Below are positions 7,174 to 16,800 of a stretch of 23,675 nucleotides of DNA, in pieces. The DNA lies in the NCBI GenBank assembly GCA_043777595.1, contig JAYWHT010000119.1:1-23675 (forward strand). Direction: 5' to 3'. The notes under the pieces are model-generated. The model searched no databases. It saw nothing but the letters and a program-made list of their open reading frames with translations, and was not told the DNA's origin. Position 1 is the stretch's first letter, and every line of letters starts with the position of its first letter. Both the position numbers and the translations under genes were made by a program. This DNA comes from JAYVJH01 sp043777595 (GTDB lineage: Bacteria; Bacteroidota; Bacteroidia; Cytophagales; Spirosomataceae).

Positions 7174-8415
7174 ATGAAAATCCTGCATACTGCCGACTGG
7201 CATTTGGGTAAAAAATTAGAAAATTGCTCTCGATTGGACGAGCAAAGATTAGTTTTGGACGAAATATGCAACATAGCTCATACCCAAAACGTTGATGCGG
7301 TCATTGTTGCAGGTGATTTGTTTGACAATTTCAACCCCTCTGCCGAAGCCCAACAATTATTATATTCTACCCTTTTTAGTCTGTCAGATGGTGGGCGGCG
7401 GTTGGTTGTGGCCATTGCTGGTAACCACGACTCGCCCGAGCGTATCGAAGTACCCGACGCTTTTGCTCGTATTTGCGGTATTTTGTTTGTGGGCTATCCC
7501 AATGCCGACATCAAGCCTTTTGAAACAGAGCATGGCGTCAAAATGACCAAATCTGACAAAGGTTTTGCGGAGTTTCAGTTGCCTCGTTGTGAGTTTCCGC
7601 TAAGGCTTTTATTGACACCCTACACCAACGAAATACGCCTCAAAATATACCTCAAAGACGAAGATTCAGAGGAAAGTCTGCGGCAGGTATTAGCCAAACA
7701 CTGGCAAAACTTAGCCAATGCTTATTGCGATGATTTGGGGGTCAATATGCTCGTTACGCACCTATACATGATGCAAGAACACGACCCCAGCCCCCCCGAA
7801 GAACCCGACGACGAGCGGCCAATATTACACGTAGGCGGAGCGCAAGCGGTATTTGCTACCAACGTACCAACACAGATACAATACGTGGCTTTGGGGCATC
7901 TACATAGATTTCAGACTATTGCACGGCAGCCTTGCCCGATGGTATATAGCAGCAGCCCGTTGGCGTATAGTTTTGCCGAAGCCAATCAAGTCAAAAACGT
8001 AGTAATTATTGAGGCCAATCCGTCGCAACCTGTTAGTTATCAAGCCGTGCCGCTTAGTGCTGGTAAGCCGCTGTTGAGAGGCCGTTTCGATAATGTTACC
8101 GAGGCTTTGACATGGCTGGCCGATAACCAAAATGCATGGGTACAACTGACGATGGTAACAGAAAACTATTTGGAAGCGGCAGATAAAAAACGACTTATTG
8201 CCGCTCACGAAGGCTTGATTGGGATTATTCCAGAAATAAAAAATAGCAAAAAAACCATTACTTTCTCACAATCTGCTGATTTACAAGCACAAACGATGGA
8301 AGAAATATTTATTGATTATTTTAAGACCCGTAAAGAAAGCGCAGGACAGGCCCCGTCAGAGGGTTTGTTGGCATTGTTCAAAGAAATAGTAGCTACCGAA
8401 ACAGATAATATATAA
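7174..8415 (+). CDS. sbcD: SbcD nuclease subunit of the SbcCD complex
   Basis: The 413-residue protein is an Mre11-type calcineurin-fold phosphoesterase. Visible metal-binding motifs are ADWHLG (Asp8, His10), VAGDLFD (Asp48), IAGNHDSPER (Asn84, His85), a THLYM motif in mid-protein, and LGHLHR further on. Together with SbcC it forms an ATP-dependent nuclease that opens DNA hairpins and trims protein-blocked double-strand ends, limiting long palindromes; it acts at the nucleoid. Length and motif order are normal, so it should be active. It starts two bases after the HicB-like gene. Its usual partner sbcC follows only after a 515-base interruption. Confidence 0.95.
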   Translation: MKILHTADWHLGKKLENCSRLDEQRLVLDEICNIAHTQNVDAVIVAGDLFDNFNPSAEAQQLLYSTLFSLSDGGRRLVVAIAGNHDSPERIEVPDAFARICGILFVGYPNADIKPFETEHGVKMTKSDKGFAEFQLPRCEFPLRLLLTPYTNEIRLKIYLKDEDSEESLRQVLAKHWQNLANAYCDDLGVNMLVTHLYMMQEHDPSPPEEPDDERPILHVGGAQAVFATNVPTQIQYVALGHLHRFQTIARQPCPMVYSSSPLAYSFAEANQVKNVVIIEANPSQPVSYQAVPLSAGKPLLRGRFDNVTEALTWLADNQNAWVQLTMVTENYLEAADKKRLIAAHEGLIGIIPEIKNSKKTITFSQSADLQAQTMEEIFIDYFKTRKESAGQAPSEGLLALFKEIVATETDNI

Positions 8416-8510
8416 ATAGCACTGGTAATTTTAAATTGAAAAGGTATTATCCAATAAGGGTAAGTAAAGTTAGAATGATAGGAGCAGATAAATTAGAATT
8501 TCAAATCTCG

Positions 8511-8518
8511 TATCTTTG
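8511..8518 (+). promoter_or_regulatory. Candidate -7 box for the small antitoxin-like gene
   Basis: TATCTTTG matches TAnnTTTG and lies 24 bases before the ATG at 8535. No TTG -33 element was identified. It suggests the small gene has its own promoter rather than depending on the glmM-sbcD transcript. The rest of 8416-8534 shows nothing recognisable. Confidence 0.45.
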
Positions 8519-8534
8519 ATAAAATAACAATACT

Positions 8535-8729
8535 ATGCAGAGAAAAATTATAATGGTAGCCAGGCAAATCGGATTAAAAGATACGAATCAAGAAATGGCA
8601 GACTTAGATTATTGGCTATCTAAAACACCCCAAGAAAGATTACGAGCCGTTACGACACTCATACGCCAAAATATGATAGTTGGGCAAAGAATGGATAAAA
8701 CAGTAGCTTCAAAACGCTTAATGAAATGA
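8535..8729 (+). CDS. Small antitoxin-like protein, partner of a lost nucleotidyltransferase
   Basis: This 64-residue protein contains the stretch DLDYWLSKTPQERLRAVTTL. That resembles small Bacteroidota proteins (pattern YWLS-x-TP-x-ERL) commonly encoded just upstream of, and overlapping, MNT/AbiEii-like nucleotidyltransferase genes in presumed toxin-antitoxin pairs; this is family recollection rather than a search. Its stop codon overlaps the ATG of the next frame (ATGA, 8726-8729), the usual coupling of such pairs, but that downstream frame is now only 13 codons. The gene therefore looks like an orphaned antitoxin. It interrupts the sbcD-sbcC pair, pointing to insertion and later decay. Its own candidate promoter lies at 8511-8518. 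Confidence 0.6.
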   Translation: MQRKIIMVARQIGLKDTNQEMADLDYWLSKTPQERLRAVTTLIRQNMIVGQRMDKTVASKRLMK

Positions 8730-8767
8730 CTCTTGATCCTGATTTTGAGGATTTTATACGATTTTAA
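8726..8767 (+). pseudogene. Truncated 5' stub of a nucleotidyltransferase (toxin-type) gene
   Basis: The frame MTLDPDFEDFIRF followed by TAA begins with an ATGA overlap with the antitoxin-like gene. The piece DFEDFIR resembles the first residues of Bacteroidota nucleotidyltransferases (pattern DFxxFIxLLN followed by a strand leading to a GGxAV motif). None of the later motifs can be found in any frame before sbcC, so the remainder appears deleted. The match is short, so the identity depends mainly on the context of the overlapping small gene. Confidence 0.5.
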
Positions 8768-8785
8768 GTATGTATTCAAAAGTAA

Positions 8786-8848
8786 TACGGTGTTTTAATT
8801 CTAATAACTTGCTGATTTACAGCATTGTATTTAACTCACGACACCGTA
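8786..8848. repeat. Nested inverted repeat between the stub and sbcC
   Basis: Outer arms TACGGTGT (8786-8793) and ACACCGTA (8841-8848) are perfectly complementary. Inside them TGCTG (8810-8814) and CAGCA (8820-8824) form a second stem with a five-base loop. The arrangement could be the scar of a small mobile element or a structured leader. A short direct repeat ACTCACGAC occurs at 8834-8842 and 8855-8863. The remaining bases to 8930 hold only a weak TTAATTTG -7-like match (8904-8911). Confidence 0.35.
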
Positions 8849-8930
8849 CTATGTACTCACGACTACTTAAAAACCCTACAACGACCGAAATAATTGGGGC
8901 TGCTTAATTTGCAAATATATCTCCACCACC

Positions 8931-11900
8931 ATGATTCCCATAAAACTAACGCTCAAAGGCATTCATTCCTATCGTGAAACCCAAACTATTGAGTTTGACA
9001 AACTAACCGAAGCTGGTCTTTTTGGTATTTTTGGTAAAGTGGGTAGTGGCAAATCTACAATTCTCGAAGCCATTAGTTTTGTGCTTTTTGGCAAGCGAGA
9101 ACGAGCCAGTAACTATGACTTGTTTAACTTACGGTCGGATAAACTACTGATTGACTTTGAATGTAGGGCTGGGCGAGACAATAATCTGTATCGGTTTGTG
9201 GCCGATGGGCGACGCAACGGCAAGCAGTTTGAAAAGGTATCGATGGACAGGCGAGCGTACCAATGGCTTACCGAACTCAAAGATTGGTCGCCGATTGAGT
9301 ATGAAGACCCCGCCGAAAAAATTATTGGCCTGAGTTACGATAACTTTAAGCGAACGATAATAATTCCACAAGGACGGTTTCAAGATTTTATTGATTTGGG
9401 CGACACAGAGCGTACCAAAATGCTCAAAGAGTTGTTTAAACTCGAACGCTTTGATTTGTCTAAACAGTTGGCTGCCGTCAAGAGCCAAAATAAAGACCAA
9501 CTTACTGAAAATCAGGCTCGAATAGATGCAATCGGTGATGTGTCGGAAGAGGTAATAGCCCAAAAAATACACGACCTTAAAATAACCAAAGAACTGTTTT
9601 TGATAGAAAGCAAGACCCTCAGCCAACTACAAAAGCAAGTAAACGAGCTAACTGAACTACGCCAAAATATAGAAAAATTAACGCAAGAACAAAAAAAAAT
9701 AGAACAACTCAACCTGCAAAAACCACTTTTTGAGGCTCGAAAACAGGTTTTGAAAAACTATGAATTTTGTGCTACTAATTTCAAATCAATTATAGATCGT
9801 AGAGCCGACTACGCCAAAAACTTAAACCAAGACCAAACTAAACTTAATGCAAAGGCAGTAGATTTTAAGACGATTGAAGCACAATTAGCCATTCAACAAA
9901 AAAATATAGAAACGCTGCGGCCGCAATATAACACACGGCAAGGGCTTAAAGATGAGGTACTCGAACTCAATAAAATTATTGACATAAAGAAAAAAAATGA
10001 CCAAAAAACAGAAATAGATAAACGTATTGCCAAAGGTGAAACACTACTAACTGAAAAAACCGAAGGCATCAAACAGCGACAAGCTACACTCAATACATTA
10101 CAAACACAACTTCAAAAAAATAAGGCCGAACTACCAGATGTACTGCAACTGTCGGAAATAAAAACATGGTTTGCCCAAGCTAAAAATTGGGCCGATGCCC
10201 GAAAAAAATTAAAAGATGAGGCCGATGGCTTGCTCAAAAAACAAGAAACAGAATACCTAAATATAACAAATGCCGTGTTTTATGAACAGTCAAACTTGGT
10301 TGCAGATATGCCACAGGGTACGACAACGGCGGTAGTGATTGAAGTACTGAAAGTGATTCAGGCTACCAAAAAACAAGAAATTGTGGCCTTAGACCAGTCG
10401 TTGCTACACCTCAATACTCAAAAAGCCTTACAACAATATGCCGATGGCCTGACCGACGGCCAGCCCTGTCCGTTGTGTGGCTCAGTGCATCACCCCAGCG
10501 GCCTTAGCTCGTCCGAAAATTTTGATAATCAGATGATTACAATAAAAAAACAACGAGCAGACTTACAAAACCTAATAGATTTTATTGTCAAAGCGATTGG
10601 TAAATTAGAAAATAGCCAGTCGAAATTGGACGAAATAGCACAGCGTAAGCAAGAAATAAAACAAGAATGGATAGCCCAAACAGACGAAATAGAACGGCAT
10701 AAACAGACATTTGTTTGGCAACCGACATTTGGCCCCGACCAGCCCCAAGCCATTGAGAAAGCCTTTGATGAGGCCAAAAATAAAAAAAGCGAGATTGAAC
10801 GTTTGGAAAAAATCATCGAAACCGAAACCAAGGCAATAGAAACAGAAAAAGAAACCGTAAGCAAATACGAAAAGCCGATTGCTGAGTTGCGTTTAGAGTC
10901 TGCTGGTTTGCAGTCGGTTACGGAGTCATTATTGGGTCAATTACAAAAATTAAATTTTCAAGATTTTGTAGAAACAAACACTGAAACGCTGACTCAAAAA
11001 CAGACTGAATTAGACCAAAAATACAAAAAAATTACTTTAGATTTTGAACAGTTAGACAATGTCATCAAGGCACAAACCAATGCCAAAAGTAGCTTGGAGG
11101 GCGAGCTGAAAATATTGGACGATTCGGCAAAAAACAATGCGGCAGAGTTAGCGAAAATCAAGGCAACATTATCTGAAAAAATAACAGAAGCTGGTTTTGA
11201 ATCTGAACAAACGATTATTGATATACTTGCCAAAGAAGTGAATATTGAAAGAGAACATACTGACATTCAAAACTTTGAACAAAATACAAAACTGGCTTAT
11301 GTTGCTCTGGCAAATTTAAAACTATTGGTAAACAACCAAACTATAAATGCTGAACAAGAGGCCGAAGTAAAAAATAAAGTGATAGAACTGGAACTGAAAA
11401 TATCGGAATTACAAAAAACAGAAGGTGGTCTCAACACAGAATTAACATCGCTACAAACTCGGTTTGGCCAACAAAAAGAACTACAAGCAGCCCGAAAAAA
11501 AATAGAAGCTCGCCAAACAGACATTAACTTGATTGATACGTTGTTTAGGTCAAATGGTTTTGTTAATTATGTGTCGTCTGTCTATTTGCAAAATTTGTGC
11601 AACCAAGCCAATGAGCGTTTTTACAGAATGACACGGCAGCAATTGCAACTCGAAATTTATCAGAAAGACGGCAAATATGACTTTCAAGTCAGAGATTTGC
11701 TCAACGATGGTCGCACACGGGCATTGAGTTCGTTGTCGGGTGGGCAGAAGTTTCAGGCTTCGTTGTCGTTGGCTTTGGCCTTGGCAGACAGTATTCATAC
11801 CCAAAACGAAATGAAAGAAAACTTCTTTTTCTTAGACGAAGGTTTTGGGTCGTTGGACAAAGACTCGTTGCAAGTGGTTTTTGAAACTCTCAAATCGTTG

Positions 11901-12020
11901 CGCCGAGAAAACCGCATTGTGGGTATTATCTCGCACGTCGAAGACCTACAACAAGAAATTGACCGCTATCTCGTCGTTACCAACAACGAAGAATTGGGTA
12001 GTTTGGTGGCGGTGTATTAG
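8931..12020 (+). CDS. sbcC: SbcC ATPase subunit of the SbcCD complex
   Basis: A 1029-residue SMC/Rad50-type ATPase. The N-terminal Walker A GKVGSGKST is at 35-43, then long coiled coils rich in Lys, Glu and Gln flank a zinc-hook CPLC at Cys513 and Cys516, near mid-protein as expected. The C-terminal ATP-binding lobe has the signature LSGGQ at 935-939 and Walker B FFFLDEGFG with Asp969 and Glu970. Known SbcC dimerises through the zinc hook and drives SbcD to cut hairpins and blocked DNA ends. Length and motifs are intact. It is not directly joined to sbcD, so it may rely on its own promoter or read through the intervening small gene. It converges with the DUF1080/PA14 gene, leaving only eight bases between the two stops. 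Confidence 0.95.
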   Translation: MIPIKLTLKGIHSYRETQTIEFDKLTEAGLFGIFGKVGSGKSTILEAISFVLFGKRERASNYDLFNLRSDKLLIDFECRAGRDNNLYRFVADGRRNGKQFEKVSMDRRAYQWLTELKDWSPIEYEDPAEKIIGLSYDNFKRTIIIPQGRFQDFIDLGDTERTKMLKELFKLERFDLSKQLAAVKSQNKDQLTENQARIDAIGDVSEEVIAQKIHDLKITKELFLIESKTLSQLQKQVNELTELRQNIEKLTQEQKKIEQLNLQKPLFEARKQVLKNYEFCATNFKSIIDRRADYAKNLNQDQTKLNAKAVDFKTIEAQLAIQQKNIETLRPQYNTRQGLKDEVLELNKIIDIKKKNDQKTEIDKRIAKGETLLTEKTEGIKQRQATLNTLQTQLQKNKAELPDVLQLSEIKTWFAQAKNWADARKKLKDEADGLLKKQETEYLNITNAVFYEQSNLVADMPQGTTTAVVIEVLKVIQATKKQEIVALDQSLLHLNTQKALQQYADGLTDGQPCPLCGSVHHPSGLSSSENFDNQMITIKKQRADLQNLIDFIVKAIGKLENSQSKLDEIAQRKQEIKQEWIAQTDEIERHKQTFVWQPTFGPDQPQAIEKAFDEAKNKKSEIERLEKIIETETKAIETEKETVSKYEKPIAELRLESAGLQSVTESLLGQLQKLNFQDFVETNTETLTQKQTELDQKYKKITLDFEQLDNVIKAQTNAKSSLEGELKILDDSAKNNAAELAKIKATLSEKITEAGFESEQTIIDILAKEVNIEREHTDIQNFEQNTKLAYVALANLKLLVNNQTINAEQEAEVKNKVIELELKISELQKTEGGLNTELTSLQTRFGQQKELQAARKKIEARQTDINLIDTLFRSNGFVNYVSSVYLQNLCNQANERFYRMTRQQLQLEIYQKDGKYDFQVRDLLNDGRTRALSSLSGGQKFQASLSLALALADSIHTQNEMKENFFFLDEGFGSLDKDSLQVVFETLKSLRRENRIVGIISHVEDLQQEIDRYLVVTNNEELGSLVAVY

Positions 12021-12028
12021 CAATACTG

Positions 12029-13762
12029 CTACCAAGCAATGGTATAGGCAATCATTTCTTTGAGTGGTGCAATTAGTTCTTGTTTGCCGTTGCTGGTACG
12101 AATAACAGGCGAAAACTCTACGGGGATATAAATATAATATTGCTGATGTTGGCCGATGATGCTCTCAATACTATAAATCCCTTTTTCGATTTCTATTATG
12201 GCATCGGCCACAGCCAGCCGAACTGCCAAGTCGCTGACCAATGCCGCAGCAGTGATGGTATTTACGAGACCATTTCGGGTAGGTATTAGTTTTTGAGTTA
12301 TTTCAGTTTTGTCAAATAAATAATGTAGCGTGGGTGCGCCCAGTTCGTCTAACTTTATTGCTTTGTAGGTAATGGCTGCCACAGTGTCAGGCCATATTGC
12401 GGTAGGCTCGTTGAGTGTAGCGATAATACTCTTTCCGTCTAATTGTTGCCTCACTCCCAGCGGTTTGAGTAGCTGTGGCTCGCCTCGCTCGTGCCACATT
12501 TCGGTAACGTCTGCAAACGCCCCACGCCATACCTGTAGCAAAGCAGCTTGGTTTAAATCGACAGAATAATGCAGCCCTTGCGGACTACCGACCGATAGTA
12601 CGTGGGTGCGTTTTGTGTTTTCGCCTTCTATTTGTACAAAAGAACGCAACATCTCGGGTTTATCTTTGGGTTCTATGGTTATCGTTGGTATTGGCTCTGG
12701 CTCAGGCAAAGACGACAGCGCATGAAGCGAATAAGGACGAACGCCAGATGCTGAAACCGTTAGCCCTAATGCTGCTGGCCGCCATGCTTTATGATAAAAT
12801 AATTTGAACTGATGCTCGCCCGCCGACAAACTAACAGCACGAACGACTGGCTGTTGCGAAAATTCATTCCATTGGTTGGGTAGCACCGACTTACCGTCTA
12901 TTTCCAAGCTCAAATGACCCATATAAGCCATCAAAAACTGGTACTCAGCAGTTGTTTTAACGTTTATCGTTCCGTCATAAACTACACAAAAGTCTTTTTG
13001 ACCAATGCCCCAAGTTTGAGTCAGCATCGATGTAGTATCTTTTTTTAGTAGATTTTTTTGGTCAATACTTTCGATGTTCTCTGCCCAGTCTTTGTACAAA
13101 TGGTAAGTCATTTGGGTTAGTGCAATTGGTTTTACTTCGTTCTGTATCTGATACAGTACTTTTTGAACGGCCAATGTACCTGCTTCGACCTGAAAGCTAA
13201 GTGCATTTGAGTTGTTGGTTTGTGGCAAAAAGACATTTTCTTGAATCAAAATATCATTCAAATACAGGTATTCGAGTTGTGCTGGGGTGTTGGCTCTGGC
13301 TTTTCTGATTAGTAGCCTCACCGTTTGCCAAAGTCCTGATGCCTTACTTGCGTTTTGAGATGGAATGTTACTACCGATGTTTCCAGAGGTAGTATTTTTG
13401 ATACCGTTTTGCAACCAACTATCCGCCAGTTTAACAACATAACCGCCTGGTAGAGTTACGTTACTTTTACCATCTTTTGATATTGCAAACTCAAATTGCA
13501 GTAGTATGTCGCCACTCTCTAAACGAACCGTTGCTGGCACGCCTACCGAACCCAACAATACGCCCTCGGTTTCAGAATAGAGTGGCAATTTTTGAGTTGC
13601 ATCAGGCTTGAACGGGTGCATTTGCACTGCTTCATATACTTTCCAATTGTCTTCGCTTTTAAGAGAGCTGGGCGTAAGTTTGGTTAGGCCATTTTGAGCG
13701 TTTGTATTTATGGTAATAACACAAAGCAAGGCAACAAACAAGAGTCGGTTGAGAGAAGTCAT
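12029..13762 (-). CDS. Secreted DUF1080-like and PA14-domain protein
   Basis: The 577-residue product has a Sec signal peptide (MTSLNRLLFVALLCVITINT, cut likely before QNG). Residues about 30-200 resemble the jelly-roll domain called DUF1080/3-keto-disaccharide hydrolase (segments LESGDILLQFEF, SGLWQTVRLLIRKAR, LEYLYLNDILIQENV). Residues about 205-340 look like a PA14 carbohydrate-binding domain (YDGTINVKTTAEYQFLMAY, then LEIDGKSVL and AGEHQFKLFYHKAW). The remaining 230 residues are not recognised; similar segments occur in large surface or periplasmic proteins handling glycans, but no CxxCH haem motif is present. A role in binding or breaking down a sugar polymer at the surface is inference. 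It follows the giant Ig-repeat gene on the same strand, separated by a strong terminator; no clear promoter of its own was seen. Confidence 0.65.
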   Translation of the reverse strand: MTSLNRLLFVALLCVITINTNAQNGLTKLTPSSLKSEDNWKVYEAVQMHPFKPDATQKLPLYSETEGVLLGSVGVPATVRLESGDILLQFEFAISKDGKSNVTLPGGYVVKLADSWLQNGIKNTTSGNIGSNIPSQNASKASGLWQTVRLLIRKARANTPAQLEYLYLNDILIQENVFLPQTNNSNALSFQVEAGTLAVQKVLYQIQNEVKPIALTQMTYHLYKDWAENIESIDQKNLLKKDTTSMLTQTWGIGQKDFCVVYDGTINVKTTAEYQFLMAYMGHLSLEIDGKSVLPNQWNEFSQQPVVRAVSLSAGEHQFKLFYHKAWRPAALGLTVSASGVRPYSLHALSSLPEPEPIPTITIEPKDKPEMLRSFVQIEGENTKRTHVLSVGSPQGLHYSVDLNQAALLQVWRGAFADVTEMWHERGEPQLLKPLGVRQQLDGKSIIATLNEPTAIWPDTVAAITYKAIKLDELGAPTLHYLFDKTEITQKLIPTRNGLVNTITAAALVSDLAVRLAVADAIIEIEKGIYSIESIIGQHQQYYIYIPVEFSPVIRTSNGKQELIAPLKEMIAYTIAW

Positions 13763-13789
13763 AAGAGAGGTATTGAGGTAATAAAAACA

Positions 13790-13827
13790 AAAAGGCAGTT
13801 AGCATTTATAAATACTGACTGCCTTTT
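13790..13827 (-). terminator. Intrinsic terminator after the giant Ig-repeat gene
   Basis: A near-complete palindrome: AAAAGGCAGT pairs with ACTGCCTTTT (10 bp). The inner bases continue with a G-T wobble, two pairs, one mismatch and an ATTTATAAAT core. On the minus strand the hairpin is followed by TTTTTGTTTTTA, a good U-tract. It lies 18 bases past the stop of the 1807-residue gene and before the start of the DUF1080-like gene. Confidence 0.85.
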
Positions 13828-13845
13828 AAATGAATCCAAGTTCTT

Positions 13846-16800
13846 TTATTCAATCTTCAATATTTTACGATGTGCCGTTTTACCGTTTTGTTCTACTCTC
13901 AAATAATATTGGCCCAACGGTATATTTTGAAGTGTTAACTCTGTACGGTTTTGCTTGGTTTGGTGCTGTTCTATAAGTCTGCCTGTAGCATCTAAAATAG
14001 AAATAGTAGCAGCACTCTTGAAGGTGATATTACCAAAATCGACTATAATTTTATCTTGGACTGGGTTGGGAAATACCGTTATCCAATCGGCATTTATGGC
14101 GTTAGATGTGCTTAATAACTGATTTACTTTGAGTCGATATTTACTTGTAGCAAAGCCATTTCCACAGGCATTTATTACTGATACAACACTGTAAGTATTT
14201 GTTTTGGGTGAAGTCAGCGTAAATTCATAAGGGCTTGTTGATAAGTCTAATGTTGTATTTTTTTGTGCCAAACTATCGCCATAAACCAATGTCCACGGAC
14301 TTTCACCAGACAGTGCAATAGTAATTTTAGCGGTTTCGTTTTCAAAAATACTCGCCGGCCCGCTGATAGTTGCATTGGGCAATTCTCGAACAGATATCTG
14401 AACAGGGCTAATTTGGCCTTTTATACTAATATTGGGTGCTGTACCCAACACTCTCATAAAATAATTACCGCCGAGTGTATTGGCCGGAATTGTGGCTGTG
14501 AGTGGGCTAATAGTACCCTGTGTTGGAATACTCTTAAAGTCGGCGTCTATATTTGTTTTTGAAATCTGAATTGTAAAAAGGGCATTGGTTGGTACAAAAT
14601 CAGACGAAAAATATGGAATCACGAAGGTTTTACCTGCACAAAGCGATGCTACATTTGGATTTCCTGTTGTAACGGTCGAGGTTCTTACGTTGATAGTTGC
14701 CGTACCGAGGGGTGTGCCATCACCACAGTTGTTAGTAATTTTAGATACCGTATAAATTGTCGTTTCGAGTGGTGTTACCGTTACAGTTGTAGGATTTTGA
14801 CTAACTGTTGCCGTGCTTGTAAAGCCGTTCGAGAGCGTATATGTCCAAGGTCCTTGTCCCGAAAATTCTATTTTTAATGTGGCCGACTGGCCTTGAGTCA
14901 GGCTTGTTTCGCCACTAATGGTAGCCGTTGGCAATGGTTGAATAACCGCTACTACTTTGGCTCTGTCGCTTTCGCATCTGGTGGTAGCATCGGTTTGGGT
15001 AGCAAAAAAGTCATAGGTACCGGGTATTTGTGTAAAAATACCATAAACTGAGCCAGAAAATGCAGGTCTATTACCGTTGTACCACTTGATGTCTGTACCT
15101 GTGGCAGTGAGATTTGCTATTGCTACGTTTTGGCAGAACACAACTGGGTCTGTTGCTACGATTGGCCTGGGGGTAACTCGTACTTTCACTGTCAATATTC
15201 TTCGCTCACTTTCGCAGCCGTTTAGGGTTTGTGTTACGCCATAGTCAGCTACCAACGAGTTGCCCGTTGTAATAACGGGAGCATCTGCCGAGGCTGTGTT
15301 GTTGGGGTAATACCAACGCAGAGCCGTACCACTTGCGGTGAGGGTAAGATTTGGGTCAAACTGGCAAAGCAAATATTCTGAAATAAGCTGAGTAGGTCTT
15401 TGGGGTAGCTCTTTTACCAAAAAATTGACTTGTGTTTTTGGGCTTTCACAGCCAAAGTTATTTATTTGAGATACAAAATATTGCCCAGTTCCAGCTATTT
15501 GAGTATTTACGGTTGGTGCATTTGGCAATGGACTGAGCGAAAAAGTGTACCACCTTAGTGTGCTACCGTTGTCGGGTGTTCCTGTCAAGGGCTGTGCTGT
15601 TTCAAAATTACAATAGGTTGGGCTTACATTGGTTTGTGGCGCAACTGGTGTAGGATTGACCAAAATAGTAAGCGTTGAGCGAGGGCTTTCACAGCCTAAT
15701 CCTGTCGTTTGAGACACATAGTAGTAGGTTGTTCCAGCAGTTTGTGTTGGTAGTACAGGCGACTGATTGGACGAAAAACCACCTGTAATCGTACTGTACC
15801 ACCCCAGCGTATTGCCGCTTGCTGGCGTTGCTACCAATGCCGTTGCAGGGTAGTTTTGACAAAAAACAGGATTGATAAAAGGTGGTGCGGCTGGTGTTGG
15901 GTTTATGCTTACATTGATGGTCGTAGCATTGCTTTCGCAATTAAAACCGTTGGTCTGTGTTACGGCGTAGGCGGTTGTACCTGTGTTGGCAGTACTTGGG
16001 GTTGGTGCAGTACTCAGTACTGGACCTGGAAAAGAGTTATACCATTTTATGTTTGTACCGTTGGCCGTTAGTTGGTTTGACGTATACGTCTGACAATAAG
16101 TGATGGCCGTAGTGGTAGTTGGTGGTGCGGGTTGTGGGTTTACGTTTACTTGTACCAAAGTACGTGGAATATTCTCACAGCCTGCAAAAGTACCAGACAC
16201 ATACAACCGTTGTGTAACATAATAGTCTGTAACGCCTACATTGGCAGAGCTTGGTATAGGTGCCGTACCTGAGCTATTGCCACCTGTTGCGGCTGCGTAC
16301 CAACCAATGCTGCCGCCCAAACTTGGTGTGGCCACAAGTGGATTAGTATTGCTATTTTGACAATAAGTAATGTTTGAAACCGAAGGTGCAGGGGTAAAAT
16401 TGACCAATGCCGTAATAGTAGCCTGCGGACTTTCGCAGAGTGCTGGCGATGCGGTAATTTGTGATACTTTATAGGTATAAGTAGTGCTTCCACCTACGTT
16501 GGTATTGGGTGTGGGTGCAGATGTTCCAGTGAAGTTTCCATTACCGTCGTACCATTTCAAGGTATTGCCTGTGCTTGGGCTTGCGTTCATGGCACTTGCG
16601 CCGTCGTTTTGGCAATATACTGCACTCGAAGCCGAGGGTATGGCAGGTACGGCATTGATTGTTACTGTAATTGTGGCTCTTGTACTCTCGCAGCCGCTTA
16701 GTGTTTGGCTTACATAATAGTTTGTACTACCGACACTGGCCGATGATGGTACAGTTGCTGCCCCAGATGGTGTGCCACCTGTTGCATTTGTTCCATACCA

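Noticed and set aside
9512..11524. Several minus-strand frames opposite sbcC
   Set aside because: Their translations are Ser/Phe/Leu-rich, the mirror of the Lys/Glu/Gln coiled coil on the other strand, with no family resemblance.
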